From Mangifera indica (taxonomy: Eukaryota; Streptophyta; Magnoliopsida; Sapindales; Anacardiaceae), in NCBI RefSeq assembly GCF_011075055.1, contig NC_058138.1:23591568-23655567 (forward strand): DNA of 64,000 nucleotides. The letters are read 5' to 3'. The translations under genes and the position numbers were made by a program. This document shows, one piece after another, positions 11,262-23,052 of the stretch (position 1 is the stretch's first letter; every line of letters begins with the position of its first letter). The notes beneath the pieces are model-generated. The model did not search any database, was not told the DNA's origin, and saw only the letters and a list, made by a program, of their open reading frames with translations.

Positions 11262-13232
11262 TCAGAACCAATCAACATGTTTAGAGGAAGTTTTGGGTTG
11301 CTTCTTTGGCCATTGATATCGATTGTTCTCAAACTTAGCTTTTGTGATAAGAGAATAAAGCAAGTCTGCCTCAGCAGATACATCGTAAGGCACATTCAAG
11401 ATACTGCAAGATCAAGATAAACAAATTAATACAAAATATTAATAAGCTTATTAACGGAAGTAAAATGCTCTAACTATAATGCCGCTTGATGTTGTCATAA
11501 ATTATTAGTACGCTTGGCAGCTGGATGTTAAATAGTACAAATGGATTGTTTTCAAGCACATGCATAACACTGCATATACAAAAAGAGATTTGAAGGAGGT
11601 TCAAGAGATGGCTACCTCTCAAGTAACTCCTCAAGAATAACTCTCTGGGAAGGTGTGACATAATGAATGCAACTTCTTGGGCACTGACCAACTGCAAGCT
11701 GGACTTGGTAATCTTCACCATGTCCTAATCAAAATCTCACAAGAGCAATCAGTTGAAGACTATTTGAATCTCATCTTTCTTCCAGGATTTTTTTGTCCTA
11801 TATAAAACAGTTAAGATCATGTACTAGGAACTGAACAGACCTTGAGAAGTCGCCCTTGCAGTTCCAATTGGGGAAACATAAGAGAAAGCATGAGGAGCTG
11901 TTTTGACGCATGAATATGGGCATCCTGCATATATTTTGGAATGGTTAAATGATCAGTAACAATAAAATAGAATCAACAAAGTTCTTTCTTGCGCTCAAGA
12001 TGGGAAAGAATAGACACAAAGAAGAAAATACAAAGCAAAATCTTTTGCACCTCTGCCAACACAAAGAACTTCGTTAACGAATATATCAAATGCTTCACAT
12101 TCTGGATCATCAAAAGGATCTAAACATTCCCTGCAAATAAATCTCTAACAATAAGCAATGCACACAACATTACAATAAAAAGAAAAAAGGCCCTCAAATT
12201 AATTGTAGAAATGAATGAATGAACTAAAGAGTATTTAGAATTAATAATGCAAACAACACACAAACAATAAAGAGATGTAACTTGTATGATTTATCCTGAT
12301 TCACCAGGACCATGGAGTCAATTTATCTCTTACTATAAATGTGTATGCTAATGAAAATATATGATTCTTATCCCTAAAAGAAACCTTACTAAGATCAAGC
12401 TAAAAAATCTTATTTCTAAAAGAATTTTAAAATAGTTTTTTATCAGTTAAATTCAAACTGCTTATGGACCCTGGGGCACTTCCTGCTCGCTGGAAAGCCT
12501 ACCCACTGGCCGGAAAACAGGGACTTGTGTACGTGACACTTTATAGACATAGTGGTCATAAATTCAACAATGAAAACTTAAAAAGAATAAAAAATGGAGA
12601 TGAAAAGCACATTAAACAGCTAGTTTACCTTTCAATAATCTCCGATCTGCTGTATTCCGATAACATCTGCACATGTTGTTACCCGCAACAGTCAATGGAT
12701 ACTAAGTCTAAATTAGAAATTTCCAAATGAGAGAATTGAAAAAATAATCACTTACTAAAAAACATTTAGGTGAATAATGGTACCTCATAAGCTTGGATTA
12801 CAAGTCGAATCATCGAATCAGAATCTTTCCCATCTCTATTCACATCTGGATGGTATTGTTTCACCTTCGTACCAATAAAAGTAAACAATAAGTAAAAAAT
12901 AAAATTAAAAAATAATAATTTTTTGAATATATCAAATTAAATCAATTGTAGTTGAGGGAAGATTGCTCTACTTTGGATCGAAAAGCGGCTTTGAGCTCGG
13001 CGGCTGAGCAGCTTGGATCGACGCCGAGAACGGCGTAAGCCGAAGAACTGGTTAGAGGAGAAGGAGTGTTGTCTCCGGTTGTCTCTCTGCAGTTTTTTGC
13101 AGTGAAAGTTTTAGAAGCGGAACGAAGTGGACTCCTTGAGTCGGACGGAAAGTTGTGACGGTTGGGATTTGTAACCTTTTTGGGAACAGGAAGAATTGGA
13201 GGGAGCGAACTGTAGAGGCTTACGGGTTCCAT
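11262..13232 (-). CDS. Plastid-type DnaJ protein with C-terminal ferredoxin-like domain
   Basis: Seven exons, all in phase: 13232-12972, 12864-12784, 12666-12629, 12130-12051, 11924-11841, 11724-11616 and 11403-11262. They give 264 residues. A Ser/Thr-rich N-terminus of about 60 residues suggests a plastid transit peptide. A J-domain follows (SSAYAVLGVDPSCSAAELKAAF) with the HPD motif intact (KQYHPDVNRDG, about residue 92). The second half has a cysteine-bearing module, CVGRGCPYSC plus GQCPRSCIHYV, the layout of plant DnaJ-ferredoxin proteins. These are thought to act as Hsp70 co-chaperones, possibly redox-linked, in the chloroplast. Cys spacing in the first cluster (C-x4-C-x3-C) differs from the classical C-x2-C-x2-C, so iron-sulfur binding is uncertain. 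Arabidopsis At3g05345 (recalled, next to APP2) is the likely counterpart. Confidence 0.88.
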
Positions 13233-13928
13233 TTTTTAATCTTTCTCTCAGGTTCTGGCGGTGATGTTTGTTGCTCCTTTTAACTAAAATAACTACCACT
13301 AGTTCATGCCATCAGGGAAGACTGAGATGAATAAACGAAACGTTTTGGAGAAGGTATTTTAAATAATTTTGTATCTTATTTTTTTTATATTCTGCAAAAT
13401 AGCGGTGGTGGAAGCAACAAAAATTATTTGAAAAAAAATTTAGATTAAACCAAACCATCGTTTGTTTCAAACAAAACTTCATAGCACAAGGAAATGAATT
13501 GTGCCGCCCAATGCATCATTTTCTACCGCCCAACCCGAATTGGAAAGCCATCAATTTGCAACATTAATAACATTATCTTTATAATTGACATAGAGATGGA
13601 TTCAAAGCAACTCAGACCCAATCAAAGACAACTAAAACTCAACTGAAATCTAGAACAACGGCCATTTCAGTCTTCCTCAAGAGCCGTGCAAAAAATAAAA
13701 TAGGTAAGAAAAAATCTAAAAACAACTGTTTTATATCCGAGGGCATTTTCTTCCAATTGGTATCGATATTTTCCCTAATGCAGAGTTTTTTCAGCAATAA
13801 ATATCTCACCAGGAGCAAGAAAGGGCAATTATTCACTTATTTGTATAAAAGTTGCGCCTGAAGTCTGAAGCCATAACAGATTAACAAGATTGCATGTTGC
13901 AAAAGCAAAGAAGAAATTTTTACTGAGC
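13233..13928. other. Spacer: DnaJ promoter, EBM 3' region
   Basis: Two minus-strand genes flank it. The first 60 bp are the DnaJ leader; the last 200 bp or so are probably the EBM 3' untranslated region. I see no further gene or repeat. Confidence 0.5.
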
Positions 13929-16900
13929 TTATAATATAGTATGCCTGACATGGTAGTTCCAGCCTTGAAGCGTTACGCGAGGGGTGACACCGTGAGGAAC
14001 CTCGAATGTGATCTTGATGGGGATCTGTTCACCAGGTACAAGCGAAAAATAGTTGTCCGAGTAATGAACTGGAAGAATTCTCGTGTCATCGCCTTCCTTG
14101 TGTTCTTTACTAGAGGCATGAACCGAGAAATAAAGGAAGAAAGCAACTCCATCATCAGTTCCATTCAGTTCAGCAACCTTAAAATTGTCATTGCCCTTTG
14201 TGAAACAACAGCATACCTTCCTGAAAAGACCAGGTTCTTGCTCTTCCTCAATTTTACTTGCAGCTGCTTCTGTCGAAGCCATATCAAAATCACCTTCAGC
14301 AATTATAGGAATGAAATTATTTTTATCTGTCAAACTTTCTGATGCTGTTTTCTTTGATTTGTTCTGCACGTGCATTTCGATTTCATAACTGGACCCTTTC
14401 ATAAAAACTGTTGATGTTATCTTGAGGGGTATCTTTCTGTTCCTGTATGGCTCCAACAGCTTGTAATCTCCACCAGGCAGATGCAACCAGTAAAAGTTTC
14501 GCGATACAATGCCATAATCTGACATTTTGTAGAGTTTGAGAAGAAGAAAGTAGACTTGCTTTGGGTTTGTAGACTTGGGATACTTCATCTCATAAATGGG
14601 GACCGTTTTCTTCCGCGGCACAGAAAGATTTTCTGTAACTTTGTAATATGGACATGTTCCTTCGAGATCCCACACTGATGCTTCTATAGCTACATCCGAG
14701 AGTTCTTGTGATGTAGTGTTAACAACCTGTCAAAAACATAAATTAGTATGCATTTCTTAAGTCGACAATGTAGCTGGCCTTGTTGATTTTAAAAACTGAG
14801 GATTCTAAAATTTCAATTTTTATCAGTTAGTCTGCAGAGTTTAGCCACCTCAATAAAATATGAATAGAGGTTCAGCTGGACATGAATTGGCTCTGCAGCT
14901 GATCGAACACCATAGAATCCAGCATTTTGGTCATGGAGATGATCATAAAATTGACCTCTAAGACCCGTCCATGGATTCTGAGTCTTCCAAATCAAAACAC
15001 CAGTGTATTTGCTCCACATGTGAGAAGTCCAGCCCTCCAGTAAAGCTTTATATTGAATGTAGTTAACAAGTTGGGCCTGTGAAGGTCATTTCAGATAAGG
15101 AAGCAGTATAACCATATGGTGAAAGGAAATTAAGTAAAAAAATGAAGACTATTATAATACCTTCAAACAAAAATCATCGAGGTCCTTTGGCAGTCCATAC
15201 AGTTCAATCTGATCATGAACCTTGCCTGGCGTTGAATAAGGAATGTATTTATGGTATGTCCAAATAGGGTTTTGAACTTCTTCAATGTAACCATCAGAAT
15301 TCTTCTTAAACACTGGAATTTGCCATCCTTCTGGAGGCATGGTTGCTCTGATGGTGGCTGCAACTGGGAATCCCACACTACCAACCTCAGGATTGAACCC
15401 ATACTGGTAAAAACTATCCTTAAAGAAGTCTTCAGGATGTTGGATTTCATAAGGACCATCAGTCCAATTCCCCTTTCCATCTCCAAAGCCATCCCACAGA
15501 GATCCTTGGACATACGTGCGAGTACCATCAAGATATTGACTAGGATCAGTGGCTGCAACGGGCAAATCTGCCACAGAATTCTCAGTTTCATTGGGACTCT
15601 CAAAATAAGGATGGAGTTTCAGGTCATTCTTTAAAGCATCGTTGAGGTTTTTTGGTGGAACTTGTTCATTTCCACCAACCCAGAGTGCAAGACTGGCATG
15701 GTTCCTGAGGAGCTTGACAGTATCTCTAGCACATAGCATAAATAGGTCATGATCAAGTGGACCATTTGGGTTTGATACTGGGATACCTCTTCCATCAACA
15801 TCCCCAGTAATCCAGAACTCTTGCCAGACCTACAAAAATTACATCCTATATATGGTCAAATTCTTTCACACAGATTTTATTACCTATTACCTTTGAATTC
15901 ATTGTTCTAGCAATCCAGGAATAGATTTTTATTGCAATCTACTAAATAAAGTACTGACATTTATACCACAAAAAAATAGGGAAGAGGAAATGGAAAAGAA
16001 GTAACTCCCCAATAAAACTCTTGACAGATGTGATACAGCATTTCTTACCAGCAATCCATAAATATCACAATAATGATAAAACTCTGGCCTCTCAGCCAAA
16101 CCTCCAGCCCAACAACGAATCATGTTTAGATTCATATCTGCATGGAACTTGATGTCTGTTCTATAACGTTCTTTAGAAAGCCGTAGTAATCCATCTGACA
16201 AAATCCAATTACCACCACGAATAAATATGGGTTGCCCATTGACCTTGAACAACCTGTCAAGTACAGAAGTGCAGTTCAGATAACGTGTATAAAAAGTTAA
16301 ACTACAGAATTATATTCATTGACAAGATTACTGAATAAACTATACCTTCCACCTGTGGCATTATCAATGTAGGTCTCAATTTTGCGGAACCCAAATAGAT
16401 GGCTCCATGAATCAGATTTTCCATATCCCTTTACCTCAACACTAATCTGGACATTGTATAGTGCTTGCTTTCCCATGCCATTTGGCCACCATAAATTGGG
16501 CTTGTAGAAAAACAGCTGCTAAATCACATTGTTAGCACATGAAGAGTATTTACCCCAGATTATATAAATGAAATTTATTGGAAACAAAGGTAAGTGGAGC
16601 TCCAAACAGTTGAGTATTCATTTATTACACAATTCTAATTCTTTTGAAAGTTTAATGCATACAATTAAAAGGTTGGATTACATTATTTTATACTGTAAAA
16701 ATCAATAAAGAACACAGGAGAAGTTCTACAAGAGTATGCTGTAACACTCTTGTAGCTCAGTCTGGCTTCTTCATTTTGTCACAAGTTTTCTAAGTGCCTA
16801 CATATTCTCTCAACATGAAACAGGCACAGTCTCTTGTATAAACTTCATCTAAGATTGAAGATTACCTTTACAGTGGCAAAGAGACAAAACAAAACCCTTT

Positions 16901-19900
16901 TCATACACTAAGCTCAACAAAGTCACATCAGAACACTGACCTGAGGAAAAGTATACTGTACACGTGCTCCTGGATGTATCGACAGTTGTTGAGTCTGAAG
17001 ATGCTCCACTAAGCACACATCTCCCTCCAGTTCCGTGGTCACTTGGATGTTCAAGGAACACTCAGCAACCCAAGAGCTTCTGTTTTCAAATTCAGTTGTG
17101 GCATGTAGATAGACCCTTCTATAATTGTCAAAAAATGATGAAACCAAGTGGGGATCGATTATTTTCACAGGCTGCAGCAAATGGTAATGCATCAGTGAAC
17201 TAATTCAAATACTACTGTTAGTAATCTGATTCAAGTATTGGAAGCACCATTAGCAGTTGATGACTTTACTTTTACATGATTGGATTAAAAAATGTGCAAT
17301 ATTTTATAGGGAATATGCTAATATAGAATGAATATTCGACAAATTTTCTTTGAACATACATACTTGGATAAGTAATAGTTATTTGTTTTTGTAATCATAT
17401 TTCCAAAATCTTTAGATAATCAAAGGACAGCTTTGATAGATGAGATTGACAAGATTTTATTTCAAGTCCACACAGATAACATGGTCCATTGTGGAAAAGA
17501 AAGGAAAATAGCAAATAAGAACAGCAAAAATTGAATGCCATAAAGAAAAGTGTTAAAATTGATGGCAATAACTAAGAAAGGAACTTCAATATTATTACAA
17601 GACTCACCCCTGTGACATAAATTGACACTTCATCCCATATGCCAGTGTTCCTATCCCTGGAAGGACAGTTCCGTTAGGTATCAAAATTAATTTATTTCAG
17701 CATTAATTTAACCTTACAACCAGAACAAGAAAATAAACAATATGAGAAACATTTTCATTAGGAAAAACTACAAGAGAGAGAGGACCAAATTGCACCAGAG
17801 GATCTATGTAGACTTTTATGTTTCACCATATAATAAAATAATACATGACATTAACAAGAAGCATTCAGATCAGAAATCACACTCTTCAAAGTAACAGAAC
17901 TGTTACCTAATAGGAGCCATCCAGTCCCAGCCCTCCACATATTGTGCTGCAACATCTTTTCCAATCTAACAAGGAAATTGAAAAGAACCTTTTCTATTAT
18001 CCATCTTAATTGGGAAGTAGTCTTAGGCTAATTTTGTATTTTTTTCTCTCTTTCGCTTTAGATAAATTGGCATTGATTTTGCACAAATATGTTAAGAATT
18101 GTTCAGTATACAGACTGTAGAGTTCAATTTTCACATAGGATGCAGCCAGTTTTGTTGGAGAACTCGTTCACTTTTTATAATTTTATTCAATACAATGATT
18201 CTATGATTTATTTTCTGTCAAAAAAAAAAAAGACGAAAAAGAAAGTGAAAATGACATTTGCACATGATGCTCATATGCTTTCATGAAACACCAAGTGAGA
18301 ACCTGAATTGCCTGAGATAAAACATATAGATATTATTGAGGAAAAAGATGTTTACCTCATGATCCCCACCTTGCCCACCCTCAGGAGGAATTCGCCCAGG
18401 ATGATCAGGAGGGTAAATAAGAACAACTAGCAAGTTTTGACCATCAGGATGCAGAATATCAGTTACATCAAGCGAATGTCTTCTAAACATTCCTTTTGGG
18501 AGAACCTTTCTGTGACCATTTAAGTATAGTTCACCCGCGTAATTGATTGCACGGAAATTCAGATCCAAGTGCTGTTTCTCTGACTACAAAATGCAGAATT
18601 GAAACAGTTACTTAAGAGGAAAAACAAAGATTAAAATATTTGCAACTATGCAAAGTCTGAGAAAGTATGTTTAAGTTAAAATTTTATAATCACACAGCAA
18701 TTCAGTAATTATATAACAAGGTAATATGTTACTTTAATATTTAAATAGAAAATATTGGTGAAGCACCATAACAAGTTAAAATTTATGAGCATATGAACCA
18801 AAAAAAAAATTGTAATACTTGATAAAATGGTTCACAATACTCTAAAAGAGTATAGTAAATTATATTTTTAAGAAATACATACCAGCTTACACTGAAAGGT
18901 TGTAAAAAACCAGAACGTGTAGAATTCCCTTCCAGAATCAGCTATATCTACAATTGCCTCATTCTCCAATCCATAAAAAGGATTGGGCACAACTTTGTTC
19001 TTTACAAGTGTGGCCAAAACACTGCCAATGAGATAATTGTCAGCCATGGTAAGTAAACTATTGCCATGTCTATAATAGACAGATTTAGGCTACTGCTTTA
19101 TGTATTTAGTTTAACATAAAGAATTGTCGATAAAAAATGATATCTCCAAGAAAATATGTGAAAGCAGCGACAAAAAAAACTATATCATGAGCTAGAAAAT
19201 TAATCATTGATTTTCTTGTTAGCAAGCACATAATGCTACCAGCTCACCTAGCTAGTGAGGTCTAATATAGTGGTAGAACTGCAAGGGTTCTTGGGTTCCA
19301 TTCTTGCTCTTCCGAAGGTTCCTGTTTCTTTTAATGGATTTAAAAATATAAATTTTCAAAAATTTTTATAAATATATATAGTATAAAATACTTTCTTTCC
19401 AAGCAGATAGTGCTCTCCACAACATGATAGGAAATTTAATGCACAGAGAGATACCTTTGTCTGTGCAACCAATAATTTGCAGTGGTGTAAATGTATTTAG
19501 AGATTCAAATTTTCAAAATAAATAAATAAATAATAAACACTTGAAATATCGATTTTGGCTAAAAACCAATTCAAAAATTGACTGATAATGGTTCCACCAA
19601 AACAGAAATTATAAGTTACACTAAATCTAACCAAAAAAAGACATGTTCATCCAATTTAACATCAAATTAATTCACAGAAAGTCAGAATTATCAATACTAA
19701 AATAGAAAATTTTCATTAAACTTTCCCCTTTTTCACCCAATTCAGCTAAACCCACTATTTTGAAAAGTCAGTAAAAACTCACTAGAGTTTACAAATCTTT
19801 GTTAGCCCAAAAGTTTTCCAGAGATCTTCCCAAAATTTCACAAATGTTTTAAGAAATCTTCTATTTTAAAGTTAAGGAGGTTTAACTGCAATTATACCAA

Positions 19901-20938
19901 ACTTTAGTAGGCGTCGATGAAATTTTAACTCGCTAAAAAGTTTAAGATTAGAGTACTTTTATCATCATCATCACCTTGCTGCTCTAAGATCTCATTCAAA
20001 CTAATTCACACAGAATAAAAAATATTTAACTAGTATCAAATTTTCACACTTGTGCATCAGAAGATTCCACGTTTCTACTTAAATTGCAATATGGTTAGGG
20101 CCAGATCCAAGTCGAGTTGAGCCAGCACAATTTCGTCAAGGAGTCAGAAAGTCGTCGATAGATCTATCTTCTCTGCGGAATTTTCAATTTCTCCAGTGAC
20201 TTTTCATCGACAATGATGGCTTCATCTCCGGCAGCCCTTTTCCCTCTTCGATGGCTTCCTGGCTATCACAAGCTTGAACTAGATTTTTCAATTCAATCAC
20301 AGCTAAAGCCGGCCCTTGTTAGGCCTAAGGTCGGCTTAAATCCACCCCTAAACTATGTAGTACTAAAAGAATACAGAATTATCAGCCAACCATATGAAGC
20401 TTTTACGTGTCCAACTGAATTATCTAATAATTAAATTTCTACCCACCTTTTTAATATTGCACTAAGAAAAAAAGAAATTAAAGAATGATCAACAAACAGC
20501 TAAGTCAACGGAATAGATTAAGCAAACATAACAGAATATCAATTGAAACGATTACTACATGTCATTCAAATTAAAATGACACAATAAACTAACATATAAA
20601 TCCTTGATATCAAACTTTCAAACGTGTCAATTTCCATCCACTAAGTTCAACATTGCATCAAAAAAAAGTTAAAACATGATCAGGCAAACAAGCACAGAAC
20701 CAAAATCAATCAAATCACAAACTTCAATTCGAAAACGACAAGTCCTATAAGCCAAGTCAATCAAGCAAACAAAATGGGAGGGAGTATATTACGTTCCGGG
20801 GACGGCGGCCTCCATCCACGGCGCGGTAGACTTCGTCGGCGGGTGAGTAGTGGTTAACTGAGTACCGGTGAGTTGAACCTCGGTAGATCGAGCGGCAAGC
20901 CAGCCGGAATCAAGCTTAGTTTTGCCAATCTCCGCCAT
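13929..20938 (-). CDS. EBM: Mannosylglycoprotein endo-beta-mannosidase (GH2)
   Basis: Eleven exons, in phase throughout: 20938-20793, 19021-18883, 18583-18356, 17965-17907, 17656-17608, 17171-16941, 16515-16346, 16253-16049, 15829-15161, 15076-14849 and 14726-13929. They give 973 residues. The enzyme hydrolyses the Man-beta1,4-GlcNAc bond in N-glycans during glycoprotein breakdown. The sugar-binding fold comes first (residues about 40-200, e.g. [18 protein letters not shown]). The catalytic TIM barrel is in the middle and a beta-rich C-terminal part follows. The acid/base Glu is in WVGGNE (residue 464, the number I recall for the lily enzyme) and the likely nucleophile is in NPEVGSVG (residue 557). 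I chose the MAEIGKT start because it matches the family. An in-frame ATG 13 codons upstream (20977) is possible. Intron 1 is 1.8 kb and holds an exon-like island on the other strand. Confidence 0.93.
20130..20340 (+). other. Exon-like GC-richer island in EBM intron 1
   Basis: Within the AT-rich intron, on the strand opposite to EBM, a stretch reads like a plant 5' leader followed by an ATG at 20213. The open frame of 73 codons begins [21 protein letters not shown] cannot assign it to a family. It may be a captured gene fragment or chance. Confidence 0.3.
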
Positions 20939-20977
20939 CAAGACTCCCATTGACTCGGTGGAGTCCATGACAGACAT

Positions 20978-23052
20978 GAATTGACTTGACGAATGTTGTG
21001 CGAGTAGTGAAGAAGGATGCTGCTGTTTATGCTCTTATTGAGTGATGAATAAGAAAGAGATCGATCGATCGATCACTTATCCTTTACTACTTAAAAAATT
21101 AACAATAATAATTGGATTTGCCTTTGCTTCGTCATGTGCCTTCTGTCCGTTTTGTCCATTGAGAGTTGAGACGGATATTTCCACGTAAGATGATGCTCTT
21201 TAAACAAAAATAAAATAAATTTTTATAAGAATATCTCTGTTTTTTCCTCATATTTTAGAAGATTAGTGTTATAACTCAAATATCAAAAAAAAAGATTTTT
21301 TTTTTTGGTTTTTAATTATTTTGAAATTAGTTGATATAAGTAGGGTTTGGTTTGATCCAAACAAAAAAGTCAGTTCTAAATTATCTCAACAAAAAAAAAT
21401 TTTAATTTAAATTTAACTAAAAAATAATTTAAATATATATTCAATCTAAGATAGTTTGAATTTGAATATTCAGATAAACTTGTGGAGAGCACTATCTACT
21501 TGAGAAGATAAAGTATAACCTTTAGCTTGAACTCAATTTGTTCAACTTAAGTTCGAATTTAAATTCAAATAACTTTGATCAAAACTAGCATTTAAAAAAA
21601 AAGATAAAATTTAAAAATTCTTTAACTCTAAATTCAATTTAAGTTTTATTGAATTAGAATATACTTAAACTTAATTTTTTACATAAATAAGCTTAATTAT
21701 TAATTCAAATTTAATTTATTTAATTTAAATTTAAGCTTAAATAACTTAAATCATATCAAATTTTTGAAAATGAGATAAAACTTGGAAACCAACCTTGCTT
21801 AACTTGTAAATCTTATAGGTCAAAATGTATCAAATCAAGGTACAACTATTATTTAGTGCAATTGCCTTTTTCTAATAAAGGGTCAATCAATTGTGAATTT
21901 TTTAAAAATAATAAATTATATTTATCTAGAAATGAATTAATGATGTTTATCTAAGTATTTTTAAAAATTATTTTATTTTTAGATTGTGTGACAGTTGAGA
22001 GAGGATAATCTTGGAATTAATCAAAACAAGGACATACTTTTAAATTATAAAAAGAAATTTAAAATTCTTTTAAAAAAAGAATTGGTAATTATTTTTATAA
22101 AGTTGCAATTGTAATTTTTGTAGACAATTGATAGGATTGAATATGTTTTGAATTGTTTGAATTTAAATTTGAGTTTGATTAAAATGAATTAAACTTGAAT
22201 TAAAAATTAATTTATTTTCATAGAGTAAATTGAATTTATGTCTATTTAAATATTTTAATTCAAGTAAGAGATAAATTCATAAAATAAGTCAAAGTTATGA
22301 TTATATAGCTTGACATCCATATTTATATTTTTACTAGTAAAAATTTTCTTTTTTTAAAATTAATATAATAAAAATAAAAATTTATTCAATAATTTTTTTG
22401 GGAAAAGTACTATTAAATTTAAGAATTTCTTTAATATATTTTTTAACAAATTTAAGAGATGAAAAATACTTTTTTAAGACTTATATAAAGTATAAAAAAA
22501 TTGGGCTTGGGGTAGACTATGCTGATTGACCACATCCAACTGAAGAGTCCCACCGACAGAATTGGCCATCGGGCTTGGGCCGGCACACTGTGAAAGCCCA
22601 CAGAAAAATTTCGGAAGCAAGGGAGCATCCGAAAGTGGTAGGCATGCGAATAGTACATTGTACACAATAACTTCATACCATATGACACAGACGGTTATTC
22701 CCGTACGCAAAGGTTGTCCTTATGCGATAAATATCAACAGCGCGAAGATAACTAGCTGCGTACGTAACCGAAAAAAGAAAGACCCTACCAACTAATCAAG
22801 AAACGCCACGTCACCGAAGAACAGCAAGGCTCAGACCAACGACTCTTATCCTAACGATTGTACACGTCACCACAGGATAGCTTACTTGAAAACCGTGCCA
22901 TCATTTTATTTTATTTATTCAAAAAAACAAAGAGGGCTTTGTATCACAACCAAATTTCCCTCTCATTTTCACGGAAAAAAGAAAAAAATACAGAAAGTAT
23001 CCGAAAGAAAAGAAAATATCTCACCGAACATCAATTTTCTGAGAAAATCTCC
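20978..23052. other. Divergent spacer between EBM and LACS
   Basis: The first 100 bp are the EBM leader, with a short GATC tandem run at about 21059-21073. From 21180 to 22480 it is very AT-rich, with the dispersed GAGTTTGAATTC-type words. From 22500 to 23052 it becomes less AT-rich and is the likely LACS promoter and leader. Confidence 0.55.
22806..22871 (+). promoter_or_regulatory. Paired CACGTCACC bZIP-type sites in the LACS promoter
   Basis: CCACGTCACC at 22806-22815 and CACGTCACC at 22863-22871 share an ACGTCA core, which plant bZIP factors (ABRE or TGA type) bind. They lie about 190-240 bp upstream of the LACS start. Whether they act is inference; exact repetition at about 57 bp makes chance less likely. 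Confidence 0.35.

Noticed and set aside
19210..19330. Possible tRNA gene or SINE in EBM intron 1 (GTGGTAGAAC, GGGTTCCATTC)
   Set aside because: Box-like words are present, but I could not fold a cloverleaf and no A-tail or target duplication is visible.
22562..22795. 77-codon open frame upstream of LACS
   Set aside because: No family features, overlapping frames on both strands, and it lies in the promoter region.
22858..23052. N-terminal extension of LACS
   Set aside because: The frame is open but has no ATG, and an extension would bury the PTS2 signal.
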